A DNA stretch of 64,000 nt. It comes from Coptis chinensis (lineage: Eukaryota > Streptophyta > Magnoliopsida > Ranunculales > Ranunculaceae). The notes under the pieces are model-generated. The model was given only the letters and a program-made list of their open reading frames with translations, was not told the DNA's origin and searched no databases. Location: positions 59,214,501-59,278,500 of the forward strand of contig CM027381.1 in assembly GCA_015680905.1 (NCBI GenBank), in the 5' to 3' direction. Below, piece by piece: positions 24,328 to 37,126 of this stretch (position 1 is its first letter; each line of letters starts with the position of its first letter). The translations under genes were made by a program, and so were the position numbers.

Positions 24328-25444
24328 TTATAAGAGCTCAAAACTGTAGTTTTAACCCCTTAATAATACTACTTTTAGACCAATTATGAGAATAAGAAAT
24401 AAGAGTTTATGCTAATTATGTGGTTTTATGTATTTCAGGTATGGAACTCAACTATGTGCAGAAACGTGCCACTTTGGTGATATAAAGGAGAAAAGGGTTG
24501 GTTGCTAAGAAGTTCTTTGATAAAGTCCAAGATTCGAGGAGACAAAGCCTTTATCAAGCCCCGTCAAAAGCTGAAAAGTCAACACGGGCAGAAACAGTGC
24601 ACAAGTCAGCAGAATTTCCGAATACCATATCATTGGACTCAGGCCTCGGATTTGTGCCTACATTACGTCAAAACGACCGGCTCGGAAAGAGCTTTCCAAT
24701 TGTCCAAGGCTTGACACGATTAGAGGAGCAGAAGTGGATGAAAAGTTAGCTAAAGTCAATGCCAGCTGAAACGGGCTCTGTGGACTGGAGAAATTGGGCT
24801 TTGGGCTCGATTTTCCGGCCCAAAACATGGCTCCTCAGCCCATGCATGAAATTGTGGATCTGGTCTCCCCCTTTACATAAAACAAGACTTAGCTCTTAAG
24901 AAAGAGATAGTTAAAGAATCTAGAATAGAAAGTAGCCATTAAAATAGGTTGTAGATCTAGTTTTTGAATTCAATTAGTTAAATTAATTAGTTTCATACAT
25001 TGTTTTAGATTAATTCTTGGAATCATAGTTCTTCATTGATTAGATAAATAAAATAGTTATTTCTTGTTCATTTCGATTTTCTCATTTAAAATTGTTAGAT
25101 CTAATTTCAGTTGTTGTTATTCAATTCTTAGTTATTAATTTAGAATTCAATTATTATTTAGTCAAATTTAATAAAGTTATAATCTTTATATTACATCTAG
25201 TTTAAATTCACATCGTAGTATAATTCCCACCATTGCTCTCATTAGACTTTGAATAAATTAGTCAATCTAGGAAACTTGATTGCTAAAAAACTAAGAGTGG
25301 AACGAACTTTTTACTCCACTCTATTCCGATAGAATTGAGAGTATAGAAATCTTTGATAGCAACGCGTAATTAAGTTTAGTTTCACTTGCGTTTTGAGTTT
25401 CATCATTCATTTCGTAGGTAAATTATTCAATTTTACGTTTATCA
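24328..25444 (+). repeat. 5' LTR of the Athila element
   Basis: It pairs with the 3' LTR at 36009-37126 over its full length and ends TTTATCA. Most visible differences between the two LTRs lie in the first 500 bp; the second half is very similar. The LTR has the same ends as the solo LTR at 49055-50520. No clear primer binding site is recognised just after it. Confidence 0.92.
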
Positions 25445-26038
25445 AATAAATTATTTGCCATCTTAGTACTCTTTAGTATTGTTTTTTGTAGACTTGATAG
25501 TTTTTCAAAGTCCCATAACCCACCCACCCTTGTTTGGATTCTTACTGTGGTTGTCTATTTTAGCTTTGCAAGTTTCCACAAAAAATTACTCGGAGCGCAC
25601 TGCAATACAGGCAAGCCAAAGTGGGAGCACCACTCCGCCACACACACTGAATCCCACCCCTTTGCTGAGCACCACCTGCGCCCTACCAAGGCCAACTTGG
25701 AGCGCCACCTGCGTCCACACGCCTAGAATCCTACCTTTTGCTTAAAAAGCGACCGGTATACTGCCTAGGCATATTCTCGAAAGCCACCGTCGCCCTCTGC
25801 TGAAACTGCCCGATTTCCATAGGTTTGTTTCGAACTTCCATTTCTTCAAAGTTTTCAGTGTTCTAACTTGTTATATACACTGAGCACGCGTAAATAAGAC
25901 GCTATTCATAAGCGAAGCAAGGAGGCTTTCGGGTACTTTTTTCTTCCACACCTCGCATCTTCTGTTAGAGGTTCATACTAGCATATCAGGATTGTTTGGA
26001 GTGTTGTTGTGTTTCATTAATATTGGTCTTAGCCTTGC
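25445..26038 (+). other. Athila 5' leader
   Basis: Non-coding leader between the 5' LTR and gag. A GC-richer part (about 25590-25740) contains imperfect short direct repeats around GAGCRCCACCTGCG. I see no further feature here. Confidence 0.6.
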
Positions 26039-27440
26039 ATGAGATTAAGGTCGGGCCGAAGAAAAACACCTAACGTAATTAACCGACAATGGCAACAAAC
26101 AAGTCTTTCTAGTATACCACTCACTACACCTCTAGCTAGCATACCACACACACCACCTGAAGTAATAGCTGAAGAAAGAGAGTCTCCTCTCTCTGACTTT
26201 TACAAAGCCTTAAACGATAGCCCTAAATATTGCATCATTCTATCATACCCAGTGAGGGATTTCCGAATCCCCCCAAATATATTTAATTTGTTACCCGTTT
26301 TTCATGGGTTAGATCATGGAAAGCCCTATCCGCACATGTGTAGGATTGACCAAGTCCTTACTACATTCCACCATCCTACAGTAGGTGTTGAACAAATTAA
26401 ACTAAGGGTATTTCCCTTCACCTTAGCCGATAAGGTGGCGTCTTGGTTAACTGCCCAAGCGCCTAATTCTGTGGACTCGTGGGCTAAACTTGTTCAACTG
26501 TTTATGGAACATTTTTACCCACCATCAAACCGATGAAATGCTTTCCAAGATTCATTTCTTTCGACAGAATCCTCATGAAATATTTTCAGAGGCTTGGAAT
26601 CGTTTCACCGATCTACTTATAGAGTGTCCACACCATAATCTCGCGAAAGACATGTTAGTTCGTGCCTTTTTCAAAGGACTTCTACACCACCATAAAGAAG
26701 TCCTTGACATAATGAATGGGGATAGTTTCTTAAGTAAAGGAGCCTCGGAAGCTTATAAATTTTTAGAAGATCAGACTAATCGGAATAATAATTGGGGGGG
26801 TAGTGATGATATCTCTCGTTCCGCTAGTTCTTCTACAACATCTAAAGTCGCCGGTATGTTTGAGATGAAACCCGATCCTAAACTTAAAAATTTAATTGAA
26901 TCTCTAACTAAAAAGGTAGAGGCTATTTCTGTCCAACAAAAACTTATCCCCATCATGAATGTCAACTCTAACCCATGTAATTTCTGTTTGAGTCCAGAGC
27001 ACCCCGACTCCTATTGTCCTTTCGTTTACGAACAACAAACATTACAACAAGATAATGTTTGCTCAATTAATAGTTATCCTATTCTAACACCCTTTGAGAC
27101 AACACCCCAACCGGTTGGAGAAATAATCAACAAGTAACAACTCGAGATTTAATAATCAAAATGTTAGGCAAGCAAACAATTATAACCAACCTCCACCACG
27201 ACAAGGACAAGGTCAGGGTAATTATAATAATTATAACAACCAAACGCAACCATGACAAGGTCAAGCACAAGGTCAGGGTAATTATAATAATTATTACAAT
27301 AATAATTATAATGCAAATTGAAATATCGTTCTGGTTAATAATAATAACTATCACAACCCACCCATAAATAATCAATGTGACATAGTTCCTGTCACACAAC
27401 CTATAGCTAACACTCTTCCACAATCGGATCGTTTCGATAC
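26039..27440 (+). pseudogene. Athila gag region
   Basis: The region opens with MRLRSGRRKTP and continues with FNLLPVFHGLDHG, LRVFPFTLADKVASWL and HFYPPS, which are typical of the Athila/Tat gag capsid part (Retrotrans_gag type). A CX2C-type Cys/His segment (CNFCLSPEHPDSYC) follows near 26978. From about 27150 to 27370 the DNA is Asn/Tyr-rich and built on repeated GGTCAGGGTAATTATAATAA. In the family this protein forms the particle that packages the element RNA. This is a fossil copy. Confidence 0.82.
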
Positions 27441-27444
27441 CTTT

Positions 27445-28752
27445 ATGCAATCTCAACAACAGATTTTGCAAGCCATCCAACTTTCCTTACAGCAGCTAGC
27501 TCAAGAGAAAGTACAACCCAAAGGTGTGTTTCCAGGACAAGCGATACCTAATCCTAAAACACCAAACACAACCTTTGAGATGAATGGTAATACTAGTATG
27601 GAAAATGTAAACGTATGTGATCTAAATGCCATCACCACTCTCCGTTCTGGTAGAGTGGTTGACAACAATGTAACTATGCCTATAGTTACCCCACAAGTAG
27701 TCCCTACACAGGAGATTGAACTAGATACCGAAATGGAAACTGAAGAGCCTACCCCTGTAGAGGTACTAGTTAAACCACAACCTAAGAAACAAAAAGCAAA
27801 GGTTAGACATCCAGTTGAACCATACGTTAAGCATAGAGAGACACCACCGTTTTCCCAGAAATTAGCTATGTTAAACAGAGATACAAACTTTGGCGAGATT
27901 AGGGAAGTATTCAAGAATCTAACGATTAACCTGCTCTTTCTCAAAGCAATTAAAAAATTACCTCACCACGCTAAGTTTCTTAAAGAGTTGTGCACTACTA
28001 GGCGTAGGACAAATATTCCTAAAGACGCCTTTCTAACTGAACAATTTCCAACTTTAACTGAACATAATGGAATTGTTAAGTACAAAGACCCTGGTCGTCC
28101 TACTGTACAATCCACCCTAGGAGATTCTCACACGACCACCGCTTTATTAGACCTGGGGGCAAGTGTCAACTTACTCCCGTATTATTTATACAAACAAATA
28201 GGTCTACAAGAGATGCAACCTACTCAAATGACATTGCAATTAGCGGATAGGTCTATTAAATATCCTAAGGGCGTGGTTGAAAACGTGCTAGTTAAGGTCC
28301 AGGATTTCTACTATCCTGCTAATTTTGTTATCCTCGATACAGAAGTCGTTAATGACTCTGTTCCGATCATCTTAGGGTGTCCATTTTTGGCAACTGCCAA
28401 TGCGCTTATAAACTACCGAAATGGTTCGATGTCCTTGTCTTTTGGCCATCTTTCGGTTGAGGTAAATGTTTTTAAAATGATGAAAGAGTTATCAGATTCG
28501 TCTATAGATGGAGAGATTAGCATGATCGAGAGCTTAGCACAAGATTACTTTAATAACATGTTTCCAGAAAACCATATGCATAAATTCCTTTCTTTTGGAA
28601 GTTTAGATTTTGTCGATGACTCCTACGTACAAGAAGTCAACACCATCTTCGAGTCTACACAAATCGTAGAACCTTCGGTTGCTCCATATACAGAGTTTGA
28701 AGACCTGCTGCCTAAGCAAGTATTCATTACTCAAGATGAGGACACCCCATAA
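27445..28752 (+). pseudogene. Athila gag-pol linker and aspartic protease region
   Basis: The first part is Gln-, Pro- and Lys-rich linker. The retropepsin part lies at about 28130-28420: LLDLGASVNLLPYYLYKQIG contains the D-G-A-S catalytic type, followed by MTLQLADRSIKYPKG, a flap region, and VPIILGCPFLATANALI. This is the protease signature of the Athila lineage, which cleaves the polyprotein in living elements. It is the longest open segment of the element (435 residues), part of a broken polyprotein. Confidence 0.87.
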
Positions 28753-28829
28753 GCTTTTATCGACATACCAACCACCCCGGTACTTAAACCTCTTCCTCCT
28801 GAGTAAAAATATATTCAACTTGATCCGGA

Positions 28830-30320
28830 TGGTAGCCATCCGATAATTATACCTTCTCTGTTATCTAAGGAGGAAAAGACACGTTTAATCAGGGTGATTA
28901 AGGAACATCGTTCTGCGATTGGTTGGTCCCTAGCCGATATTAAGGGAATTGACCCTAACGTTTGCACTCACCGTATCCATTTGGAGGACAACGCAAAGAC
29001 TTCTCGCGAACCTCAGCGTCGTTTGAACCCGGCCATGAAAGAAGTGGTCAGGGAAGAAGTCTTACGGTTACTTGATGCGGGTATCATATATCCAATCTCT
29101 GATAACGAATGGGTCAGTCCCATTCATGTAGTTCTAAAAAAATCAGGGATTACAATGGTACGTAATGCCAAGGGTGAATATGTTGCCACACATGGTCCTA
29201 TGAAATGGAGGATCTGTATTGATTACAGACGTTTAATTGCCATGACATGAAAGAATCATTTTCCATTACCCTTTATAGATCAGATGCTAGAACGTCTAGC
29301 TGGTCATGCTTTTTACTGTTTTTTTGGATGGCTACTCTGGCTATTTCCAAATTATTATTGATATTGATGACCAAGAAAAGATTACCTTTACATGTCCTTT
29401 TGGAACATACGCCTATAAACGAATGCCTTTTGGCCTTTGTAATGCTCTTGGTACCTTCCAGCGGTGTATGCTTCATATATTTAGTGACATGGTAGAGCGT
29501 TTCATGGAAGCATTCATTTCATGGATGATTTTTCTATCTATGGAGACTCTTTCACTGACTGTCTGTCTAACCTATCTAAGGTTTTGACACGGTATGAAAA
29601 GAAGAGTCTAGTTTTAAATTGGAAAAAATGTCATTTCATGGTAAAAAAAAGGGGCATAGTGCTAGGTCACATTGTATCTAGTGATGGCATAGAAGTTGAT
29701 AAGGCCAAACTAGATAAGATAGTGACTCTACCTATACCACGGACTGTCCATGATATTAGAGCCTTTCTAGGTCATGCAGGTTTTTATAGGGGCTTTATCA
29801 AAGATTTTTCAAAAATAGCTAGGCCGCTAACTAATCTGCTTTTAAAGGATGCCATCTTTGATTTTAATTTTAACTGTAAACAGGCTTTTGAAACTTTAAA
29901 AGACGCCTTTAACTTCTGCGACACATTATACAGCCTCCGATTGGTCTAAACATTTGAACTCATGTGTGATGCTAGTGATTATGCAGTTGGTCTTCGTTCT
30001 TTGGGGACGTAAACTAGATAATAAATCCATTGTTATTTATTATGCTAGTAAAACTCTAAACGATGCTCAAAGGAATTATACAACTACTGAAAAAGAATTC
30101 TTAGTCTGTCGCTTACGTTTTAGATAAGTTTCAATCATTATTTGGTTGGTTCTAAGACCCTAGTTTACACCGACCATGCGAAATTTTAGGTACTTTCTCG
30201 CTTAAAGAAGGATGCTAAGCAGAGATTAATCCGATGGATTCTCCTCCTACAAGAGTTCACATTAGAAATAAAGGACAAAAGAGGGGTGGGGTCGAAAACG
30301 TAGTTGCCGACCACTTATCT
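28830..30320 (+). pseudogene. Athila reverse transcriptase and RNase H region
   Basis: The N-terminal part reads IGWSLADIKGIDPNVCTHRI, EPQRRLNPAMKEVVREEVL, LLDAGIIYPISDNEWVSPIH and WRICIDYRRL, typical of the Athila/Tat reverse transcriptase. Palm and catalytic segments follow (AYKRMPFGLCNALGTFQRCM, MDDFSIYGDSF), then the connection (AFLGHAGFYRGFIKDFSKIA). Remnants of RNase H (MCDASDYAVG) lie at about 29960-30000. The region is decayed as a whole. Confidence 0.87.
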
Positions 30321-30399
30321 AGACCGACAAAGCACGATGATAGTGATTCGGAGCTCGGATGAGTATTTGTATGCTATTTTTTCTACACCATGGTATGCT

Positions 30400-31660
30400 G
30401 ACATCGTGAATTATTTAGCGGCTAATGCTATTCTTGATGATTGGTCAAGAAATGAACTTAAGAAGTTCTTAGCCAGAGTTAAGCTATACTATTGGGATGA
30501 GACCTACCTTTTTAAGTATTGTACGGATCAAATTATTCGTCGTTGTATTCCCCAGTGGGAATATAATGAGGTTCTCTCATTCTGAAATGAAAAAGAGTGT
30601 AGTGGTCATTTCAGTGGTATGAAAACAGCTGCTAAAATTCTATTATGTGGGTTTTCTTGGCCTACTCTCTTTGAAGATCCCCAAGTGCATTGCAAGGCGT
30701 GCATTCGTTGCCAACAACTTAGGCGAATCACGAAGCGTAATATGATACCATTGAATCCAATCATGGTGGTAGAACTTTTTGACGTATGGGGCATTGATTT
30801 CTATTTTTCCCGGCTTCATCTATATTCTAGTTGCCGTGGACTACGCGGTTCTAAATGGATAGAAGCCATGGCTTGCCGTAAAGCAATGACCATAAGACAC
30901 AGTTGTGTTTTTGTTAAAGAGTATATTTTTTCGTCGATTTGGCATTCCCAAGGCCATCATTAGTGATGGTGGAACACATTTTTGCAACAGAGTTGTTGCA
31001 TCTCTTGTGAAGAAATATGCAGTTTACCTAAGGTAGCAACTCCAGATCACCCACAAACTAGCGGACAAGTAGAAGTTTCTAATAGGAAATCAAAAAGATC
31101 TTAGAAACAATCAGTAAATCCTCGATAGGAAAGACCGGGTCAAAGCGTCTATCCGATGCCTTATGGGCATATAGGGATGCTTTCAAAACTCCTATAGGTA
31201 TGTCTCCCTTTAGACTTGTATTTGGAAAACCTTGTCATTTGCGGTTGAATTGGAGCGTGCTATGTGGGCTATAAAAGCCTTAACTTCAATTTTGATGAGG
31301 CGGGTGTCAATTTAAGTTGCAATTGAATGAGCTTGAAGAAATCCGTAGAACTCTTATGACCTAAAGAAAGGATTATAAAGCTAACATGAAACGTGTTCAT
31401 GATAAGCAAATTTTGTGCAAAGAGTTTGTGGTAGGTCAAAAGGTCTTACTTTACAATTCCCGTCTACATATTTTTCCAGGGAAATTAAAAACCCGTTGGA
31501 CTGGTCCTTTTATGGTTACTGAAGTCACCCCTTACAGGGGCAATCACCTTGGTAAATCCCAAGGACAACATTACATTTCAAGTAAATGGCCAACGGTTGG
31601 AACATTTTCACGAGCTATTGTCCCCTGATGTAGAGGAAGTCCTTTTACAGGATCCTGTCT
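30400..31660 (+). pseudogene. Athila integrase region
   Basis: A zinc-binding HHCC part is visible near 30600-30740 (GHFSGMKTAAKIL, CKACIRCQQL). The catalytic core follows (VWGIDFYFS near 30785, SDGGTHFCNRV near 30963, [11 protein letters not shown] near 31050). The C-terminal part is near 31386-31628 ([36 protein letters not shown]). Integrase inserts the element copy into host DNA. This copy is a fossil. Confidence 0.85.
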
Positions 31661-31929
31661 ATGAGGACTGACCTTTTTCATTGGTGTACTTCCTTTCATT
31701 TCCATATATTGGTAAGTGCACCATTAAGGTAACCGGGCCCTCCCTATGGAGTGTGTGGGTGTAAGTAAGTCGGATACTAAGTCCACGTTTAACATAATTC
31801 ACGTTTTCCACTCTTGCATGTTTTCTCGATTTTTTAGTCATGTTCTTCTATGGTGTGAATTATGCATTTAATGCTTTCCTGCTTTTTCTTATATTAAATT
31901 TTATTCATAAATAAATAAATAATAATAAT

Positions 31930-32016
<87 letters not shown>

Positions 32017-32854
32017 TTTTAAAATCACAAATAGTTAAGAAGTCTCGAATCTGATGTTAAAAGACCCACTTTTAAAAAAAAAAAAAAAAAAAAAAACAAA
32101 CAAACAAACAAACAAACAAATTTTCTCAACTTTGTTGTCAAAAATTTGTTTGGGGGTAGGGTGTTCATTTTCGTCCTAGATTGTTTAACTTTCCAGTGGT
32201 GTCATTTAAGCTGTTTAATTGTATTCCGATTCGGATTGACATTTTCTATTTACGTTAGATTTCATTCGTTTGCATAACTTACGTCATGCACGCACTTCGA
32301 AGCATTTTCTATGTTCTTATATATCACCCACTGTCGGAATAGAGTGTTTTATAGATCATTAGATTGGAAATTCTCTCCTGATCATTTCCATATATCATTC
32401 GCAAAAATCGGACCGGTAACGAAGCAGCAATTTAAGTTTGAAGTTGCGCTAAAAATCGAATTTTTTATGGGATTCGAATTGGGCTTGGGCCCAAGCCCAC
32501 AGTGCAACCCAAGAACACATCGCGTTCTTCTTCCTCCTCTTCTTCAAACCGCCATTAACAAAAAAAAATAAAAAAGCTTCAAACCTAAAATAAAAATAGA
32601 AATAAAGATAAAACCTCAATACAACCACACCCCAAGTTTAAACCCACCCCAAATCTCCTCCTACCTACACCCACCACCACCTCCACCGATTTCAACAACC
32701 AAAAACCACCGGAATTTTAGAAATTTCGAACTGCCACCACCACCACCGCGCCTCCTGCCATTATTTTTAGTTAGACTGTTTTAAAACATGTCTCCCTACC
32801 TTTTTCCAACCAACAAAACTTATCAAAACTCCAATAGCTCAAAGACGTCGGATA
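31661..32854 (+). other. Athila spacer between integrase and third ORF; simple repeats
   Basis: Mostly non-coding. It contains (AT)n of about 39 repeats at 31934-32012, A23 at 32074-32096, and a CAAA run at 32097-32120. A TTTGTTTGGGGGTAGGGTG segment near 32140-32160 resembles the purine-rich stretches near 34.4 and 36.0 kb. A long simple repeat like this marks a spot prone to assembly length errors. Confidence 0.75.
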
Positions 32855-34201
32855 TTGCCGGAGCACGCTTTTACTGCCGACCACTTCGTGCCGTTTTACG
32901 GTGACGAGATGGTTAGGAGAGACTGGAGTGGTTTGTGGTACTCGACAGATGATTTTTACCACGAAGATTTGGTCCGAGAGTTTTATAGGACGAGGGAGTT
33001 GAATGGGAATCGAATTTTTGTTAAGGTGGCTGGGCGGAGGAGAGAGGTTACTACTAGGTTGTTGGCTGAGATTTTAGGCATTCCACCTAGACACCATCTC
33101 GATGCCACATTACAGGATTCCCAGTTTACTGCTGTAGAACCTTTGATGAACGCGACTGTTGCGAAAGGGAACTACAATGCGAGCTCGCATTGTGTTCACC
33201 AGTCGTCTCTCCGATCCAACCAGCTGGTTGTAGCTCAGTGGATTGGTAGGAATGTCATAGGGAATGAGAAAGTCAGCGATATCGGTCTGAACTGCCTTCA
33301 CTTTCTATGGATACTCCAGGAGCAGAAGTATGAGTTCTGTATTTTGGAGTTTTTGCGTAATATGATTATGGGAGTTGGAAAGAGTATTGCACCTCTCCCT
33401 GTTTTGATAACGAAGATCATGATAACCTTGAGAGCGACTCCGAGGTCTGATAGGATTTGCCTGAAGGATAGAGAACAAGAATTCTCCGTTACGGTTGATG
33501 ACACACCCCTAGAATTCAATAAGTATATGGTAGCATTAGTTTCGGGAATACCAATACCTGATCCTATTCACACGTGGTGATATATGACCAATAATTCATA
33601 CCTTTATGACTATACATATTTCCATGAGTATTATGGGGGAGGGGTATTTCGTATAATGGACCAAGGGCATTACAACATAGCCCTTGGTAGCCTGTCCCTA
33701 AATGTAGGCACCACCAAGTTATTCATCCTCATGAATATTCTAGGGGAGAAGTGGAAGTTTACTTCTGCAAATAGTACCGCTGGTGACGTTTACCTTGCTT
33801 TAGCTGAGGGACGTCACCGATATGACATTCCCCGAGTATTAGTGGCTAGTCTTAAGAGAGCCCAAAGCATGCGACATAAGTATCTTCTTATGCCTGTTTT
33901 GGTTTGCCGCATCATGCTCAGTTGTCTACCTGAAATATGTACCCAGTTCATGGATTGGAAAAGGGTTGAAGTCATGAGACCCACCAATTGGGTGGTTTGC
34001 TCATTTAAAGTAATGACTTGGCTGGGATGGCAAGTGCATCCTCATTTGGTTGCTCCTTACACCCCATCAGACAAAGTAACACTAGACAGGTTAGCCCAAG
34101 TTGACGACACACGACGGCAGGCTTGGCAAGTTATCATGGCATGGCAAGATGCAAAAGAACCTCATCTCGCTGAAGAGGGAAATGAGGAGGACAATGTTTA
34201 A
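32855..34201 (+). pseudogene. Athila third ORF region (env-like position)
   Basis: Two long open stretches, with FVPFYGDEMVRRDW, LVREFYRTRELNGNRIFVKV, LAEILGIPP and WIGRNVIGNEK, resemble the extra protein of Athila elements and related plant-transposon protein domains. That protein sits downstream of integrase, where retroviruses have env. It lies far from its neighbours and is well open compared with the pol part. The family assignment rests on position and motifs. No signal peptide or membrane segment is obvious, so an envelope function is not claimed. Confidence 0.65.
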
Positions 34202-36008
34202 ACGGGAGTGCAGGTAAGTTTTTATTTCAGTTAGTGTCTGCTTATGTCTCAAGCAATCTATTTCTCATTAACCCCATAACGGGTGGAACTCTTATAGAGT
34301 TGCGTCAATTTTTTCTATATTAGTATGTTATAATCTTGTTTTGCAGATGTTCCAGAATTTCACGCATTTCAATGGTATTTTCCTACCCTCTTTATTTAAA
34401 ATACGTTGAGGACAAAGCATTCTTCTTGTTTGGGGGGGCATAGAAACACGTGTTATTAAGGCATCTCTTAGGATATAGATATGTATAACATGCACTTGTT
34501 TTCTAACTAAAAAAAAATTTCAAAAATTTTAAAAATATAAATAAAAATTATGCTATACACTTAGGAACATTAGTATTGTTTTCTTTCTCTATGCTCTCAA
34601 TAATCTAGAAGTCTCACGTAGTTTTTGCATTAGAATAGTTTTTAGAAACTTAGGCTAATATGTAGGTAATAATCCTTGCATCCATCTTTAAATATGTTAC
34701 ATGAGTATGTATGATTGTTGGCAGTAAGCTTTTGAAATCTAGGCTAGAGTACTTATTCTACAAATCCTGTGAGAATATAGCCTAAGGCCTTATATGAGTG
34801 AAACATTTTAGAAATGACACAAGGGAGAAGTAAAATCCGGATAGAGAAATCACACGTCCACTTGCTTGATCACTATACCATATCCTAAGCGAGAATTTAG
34901 GCCATCTTTGGATTGATATAGCAAGAAATTCAAACCTATGAATTATTTTCCGCTAGTCACCCCTCTGAGCCTTTATTTAGCCTTTCATAAACCGCAAATC
35001 CATTACCCTGTTACAAAACAAAACAAAATAAAAAAATCAACCTACCCAATTCTTTGAATAAGTCTGAGAATAGAGATGAAGAATAGAAAAGAGAAGAACC
35101 TTTGAAATCAAGAATTCTTTAGTCGCTTCAAATAAGAAAAAGAAGTTTCCATCCAAATATAAATAAATAAATAAATAAAGAGTTAGAACTCCCAAAAAAT
35201 AAATAGAATCAAAGGAGTCAAAAGCCAAAGAAAAGAAAAATATGGCTAAGGATGGAAACAAAGTGTAGAAGCAAAAGTAAGGAACAAGGTCTTCTCTAGT
35301 TATATAAAATGAAGACTCTATTATCTCAAACTCGTCTTTTTTAAATATCCATTTCCTTCCTTCTTAAACCATTTCCTAATCCCCGCTACACCTAATAAAG
35401 ACCTCTAGCTCAATAAGGAATAGGTTAGTGTGATAGTAAGTGGCAGATGAGTTTGATCGACTCCCGCTTCTTTGTGTGTCATAGAGATTGTAAGGTAAAG
35501 TGTGCCCACTACACACTGGAGTATCGAAACTTGAGCGGAAAAATCAGAGTGGTTTTTGTCTTGACATTTATGTGAGGACCTACTTAAGGACGCTTATTCG
35601 AGTTTTCAGAAACGGACCTGCTAGTTAATCTCATAGTATTACTCATTGTATATATGTTTTTTCATAGATGATAGATTATTATGCATATATTAATTTAGGT
35701 TTCGACTTGATTATTCTGTATTCATTTGCTAGTGAGATGTATAGATAATTGAGACATAGATAAGGAAACAAAAGTTTTATTTAAAGTCGTTTAGTATATA
35801 GATGAAGTTTGTGAGTACCTTCACTGGAAAACTCTCACGAGGTTATAACTCGTCCACTAGGGAATTCCTAGTGGTTTAAGGCCTTGTTGCATATGGTCAA
35901 TGCAATCGCACTCGGCGAAACGAGATTAGTTAAAACTCTATTTTTGGTCACTCATGCTAATTTCTCATATTTGCTTGAGGACAAGCAAAATGCTATTTGA
36001 GGGTGGTT
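34202..36008 (+). other. Athila 3' non-coding region with polypurine tract
   Basis: AT-rich and without coding potential. Near 34409-34440 it carries GAGGACAAAGCATTC followed by TTTGGGGGGG. Near 35974-36008 it carries a related stretch, GAGGACAAGCAAAATGC, then TTTGAGGGTGGTT directly before the 3' LTR. The second is the likely polypurine tract that primes plus-strand DNA. An AAAT-type simple repeat lies at about 35157-35180. Confidence 0.7.
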
Positions 36009-37126
36009 TGATAAGGGCCCAAAACTGTAGTTTTAACCCCTTAATAATACTACTTTTAGACCAATTATGCGAGTAATAAATAAGAGTTAATGCTAATTAC
36101 GTGCTTTTATGTATTTCAGGCATGGAACTTAATTATGTGCAGAAACGTGACACTTTGGTGATATAAAGGAGCAAAGGGTTGGTTGCTAAGAAGTTCTATG
36201 ATAAAGGCCAAGATTCAAGGAGACAAAACCTTTATCAAACCCGGTTAAAAGCTGAAAAGGTCAACACGGGCAAAAACAATGTACAAGTCAGCAGAATTTC
36301 TGAAGACCATATCATTGGACTCAAGCCTCATATTTAGGCCTATCTTATATCAAAACAACCGGCTCGGAAAGGGCTTTCCAATGGTCCAAGCCTTGACCCA
36401 ATCAGAGGAGTAAAAGTGGAAAAAATGTCTGCTGAAGTCAACGCCAGCTAAAACGAGCTCTGTGGACTGGAGAAATTAGGCTTTGGGCTCGATTTTCCGG
36501 CCCAAAACATGGCTCCTCAGCCCATGCACGAAATTGTGGATCTGGTCTCCTCCTTTACATAAAACAAGACTTAGCTCTTAAGAAAGAAATAGTTAGAGAA
36601 TCTAGATTAGAAAGTAGCCATTAAAATAGCTTGTAGATATAGTTTTTGAATTCAATTAGTTAAATTAATTAGTTTCATACATTGTTTTAGATTAATTCTT
36701 GGAATCATAGTTCTTCATTGATTAGATAAATAAAATAGGTATTTCTTGTTCATTTCGATTTTGTCATTTAAAATTGTTAGATCTAATTTCAGTTGTTGTT
36801 ACTCAATTCTTATTTATTAATTTTGAATTCAATTATTGTTTAGTTAAATTTAATAAAGTTATAATCTTTGTATTACATCTAGTTTAAATTCACATCGTAG
36901 TATAATTCCCACCATTGCTCTCATTAGACTCTGAATAGATTAGTCAATCTAGAAAACTTGAATTCTAAAGAACTAAGAGTGAAACGAACTTTTTACTCCA
37001 CTCTATTCCGATAGAATTGAGAGTATAGAAATCTTTGATATCAACGCGTAATTAAGTTTTGTTTCACTTGCGTTTTGAGTTTCATCGTTCATTTCATAGG
37101 TAAATTATTCAATTTTACTTTTATCA
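36009..37126 (+). repeat. 3' LTR of the Athila element
   Basis: It starts TGATAAGGGCCC, ends TTTTATCA, and is 1118 bp long. It is the partner of the LTR at 24328-25444. The next five bases (37127-37131, CTTAC) are the right copy of the target duplication, and satellite follows. Confidence 0.93.

Larger units (their letters stand above)
24328..37126 (+). mobile_element. Ty3/gypsy LTR retrotransposon, Athila lineage (fossil, 12.8 kb)
   Basis: The element has two LTRs of 1117 and 1118 bp and the order gag, protease, reverse transcriptase/RNase H, integrase, then an extra ORF region in the env-like position. This order, the large size and the LDLGAS protease segment followed by MTLQLADRSI point to the Athila lineage. 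It sits in the satellite with a 5-bp target duplication (24323-24327 and 37127-37131, four of five bases equal). The satellite marker distance without it is 627 bp, about one unit, so nothing else was lost. It is broken, with roughly ten interruptions across its coding part. The LTRs differ by several percent by eye, which suggests an age of some millions of years. Confidence 0.93.

Noticed and set aside
27161-27480. Low-complexity Ile-rich frames on both strands near 27.2-27.5 kb
   Set aside because: They are frame shadows of the Asn/Tyr-rich repeat in the gag C-terminal region.
32855-34201. Host gene in the middle of the Athila element
   Set aside because: Its position between integrase and the 3' region, and its resemblance to the extra Athila protein, make it part of the element.
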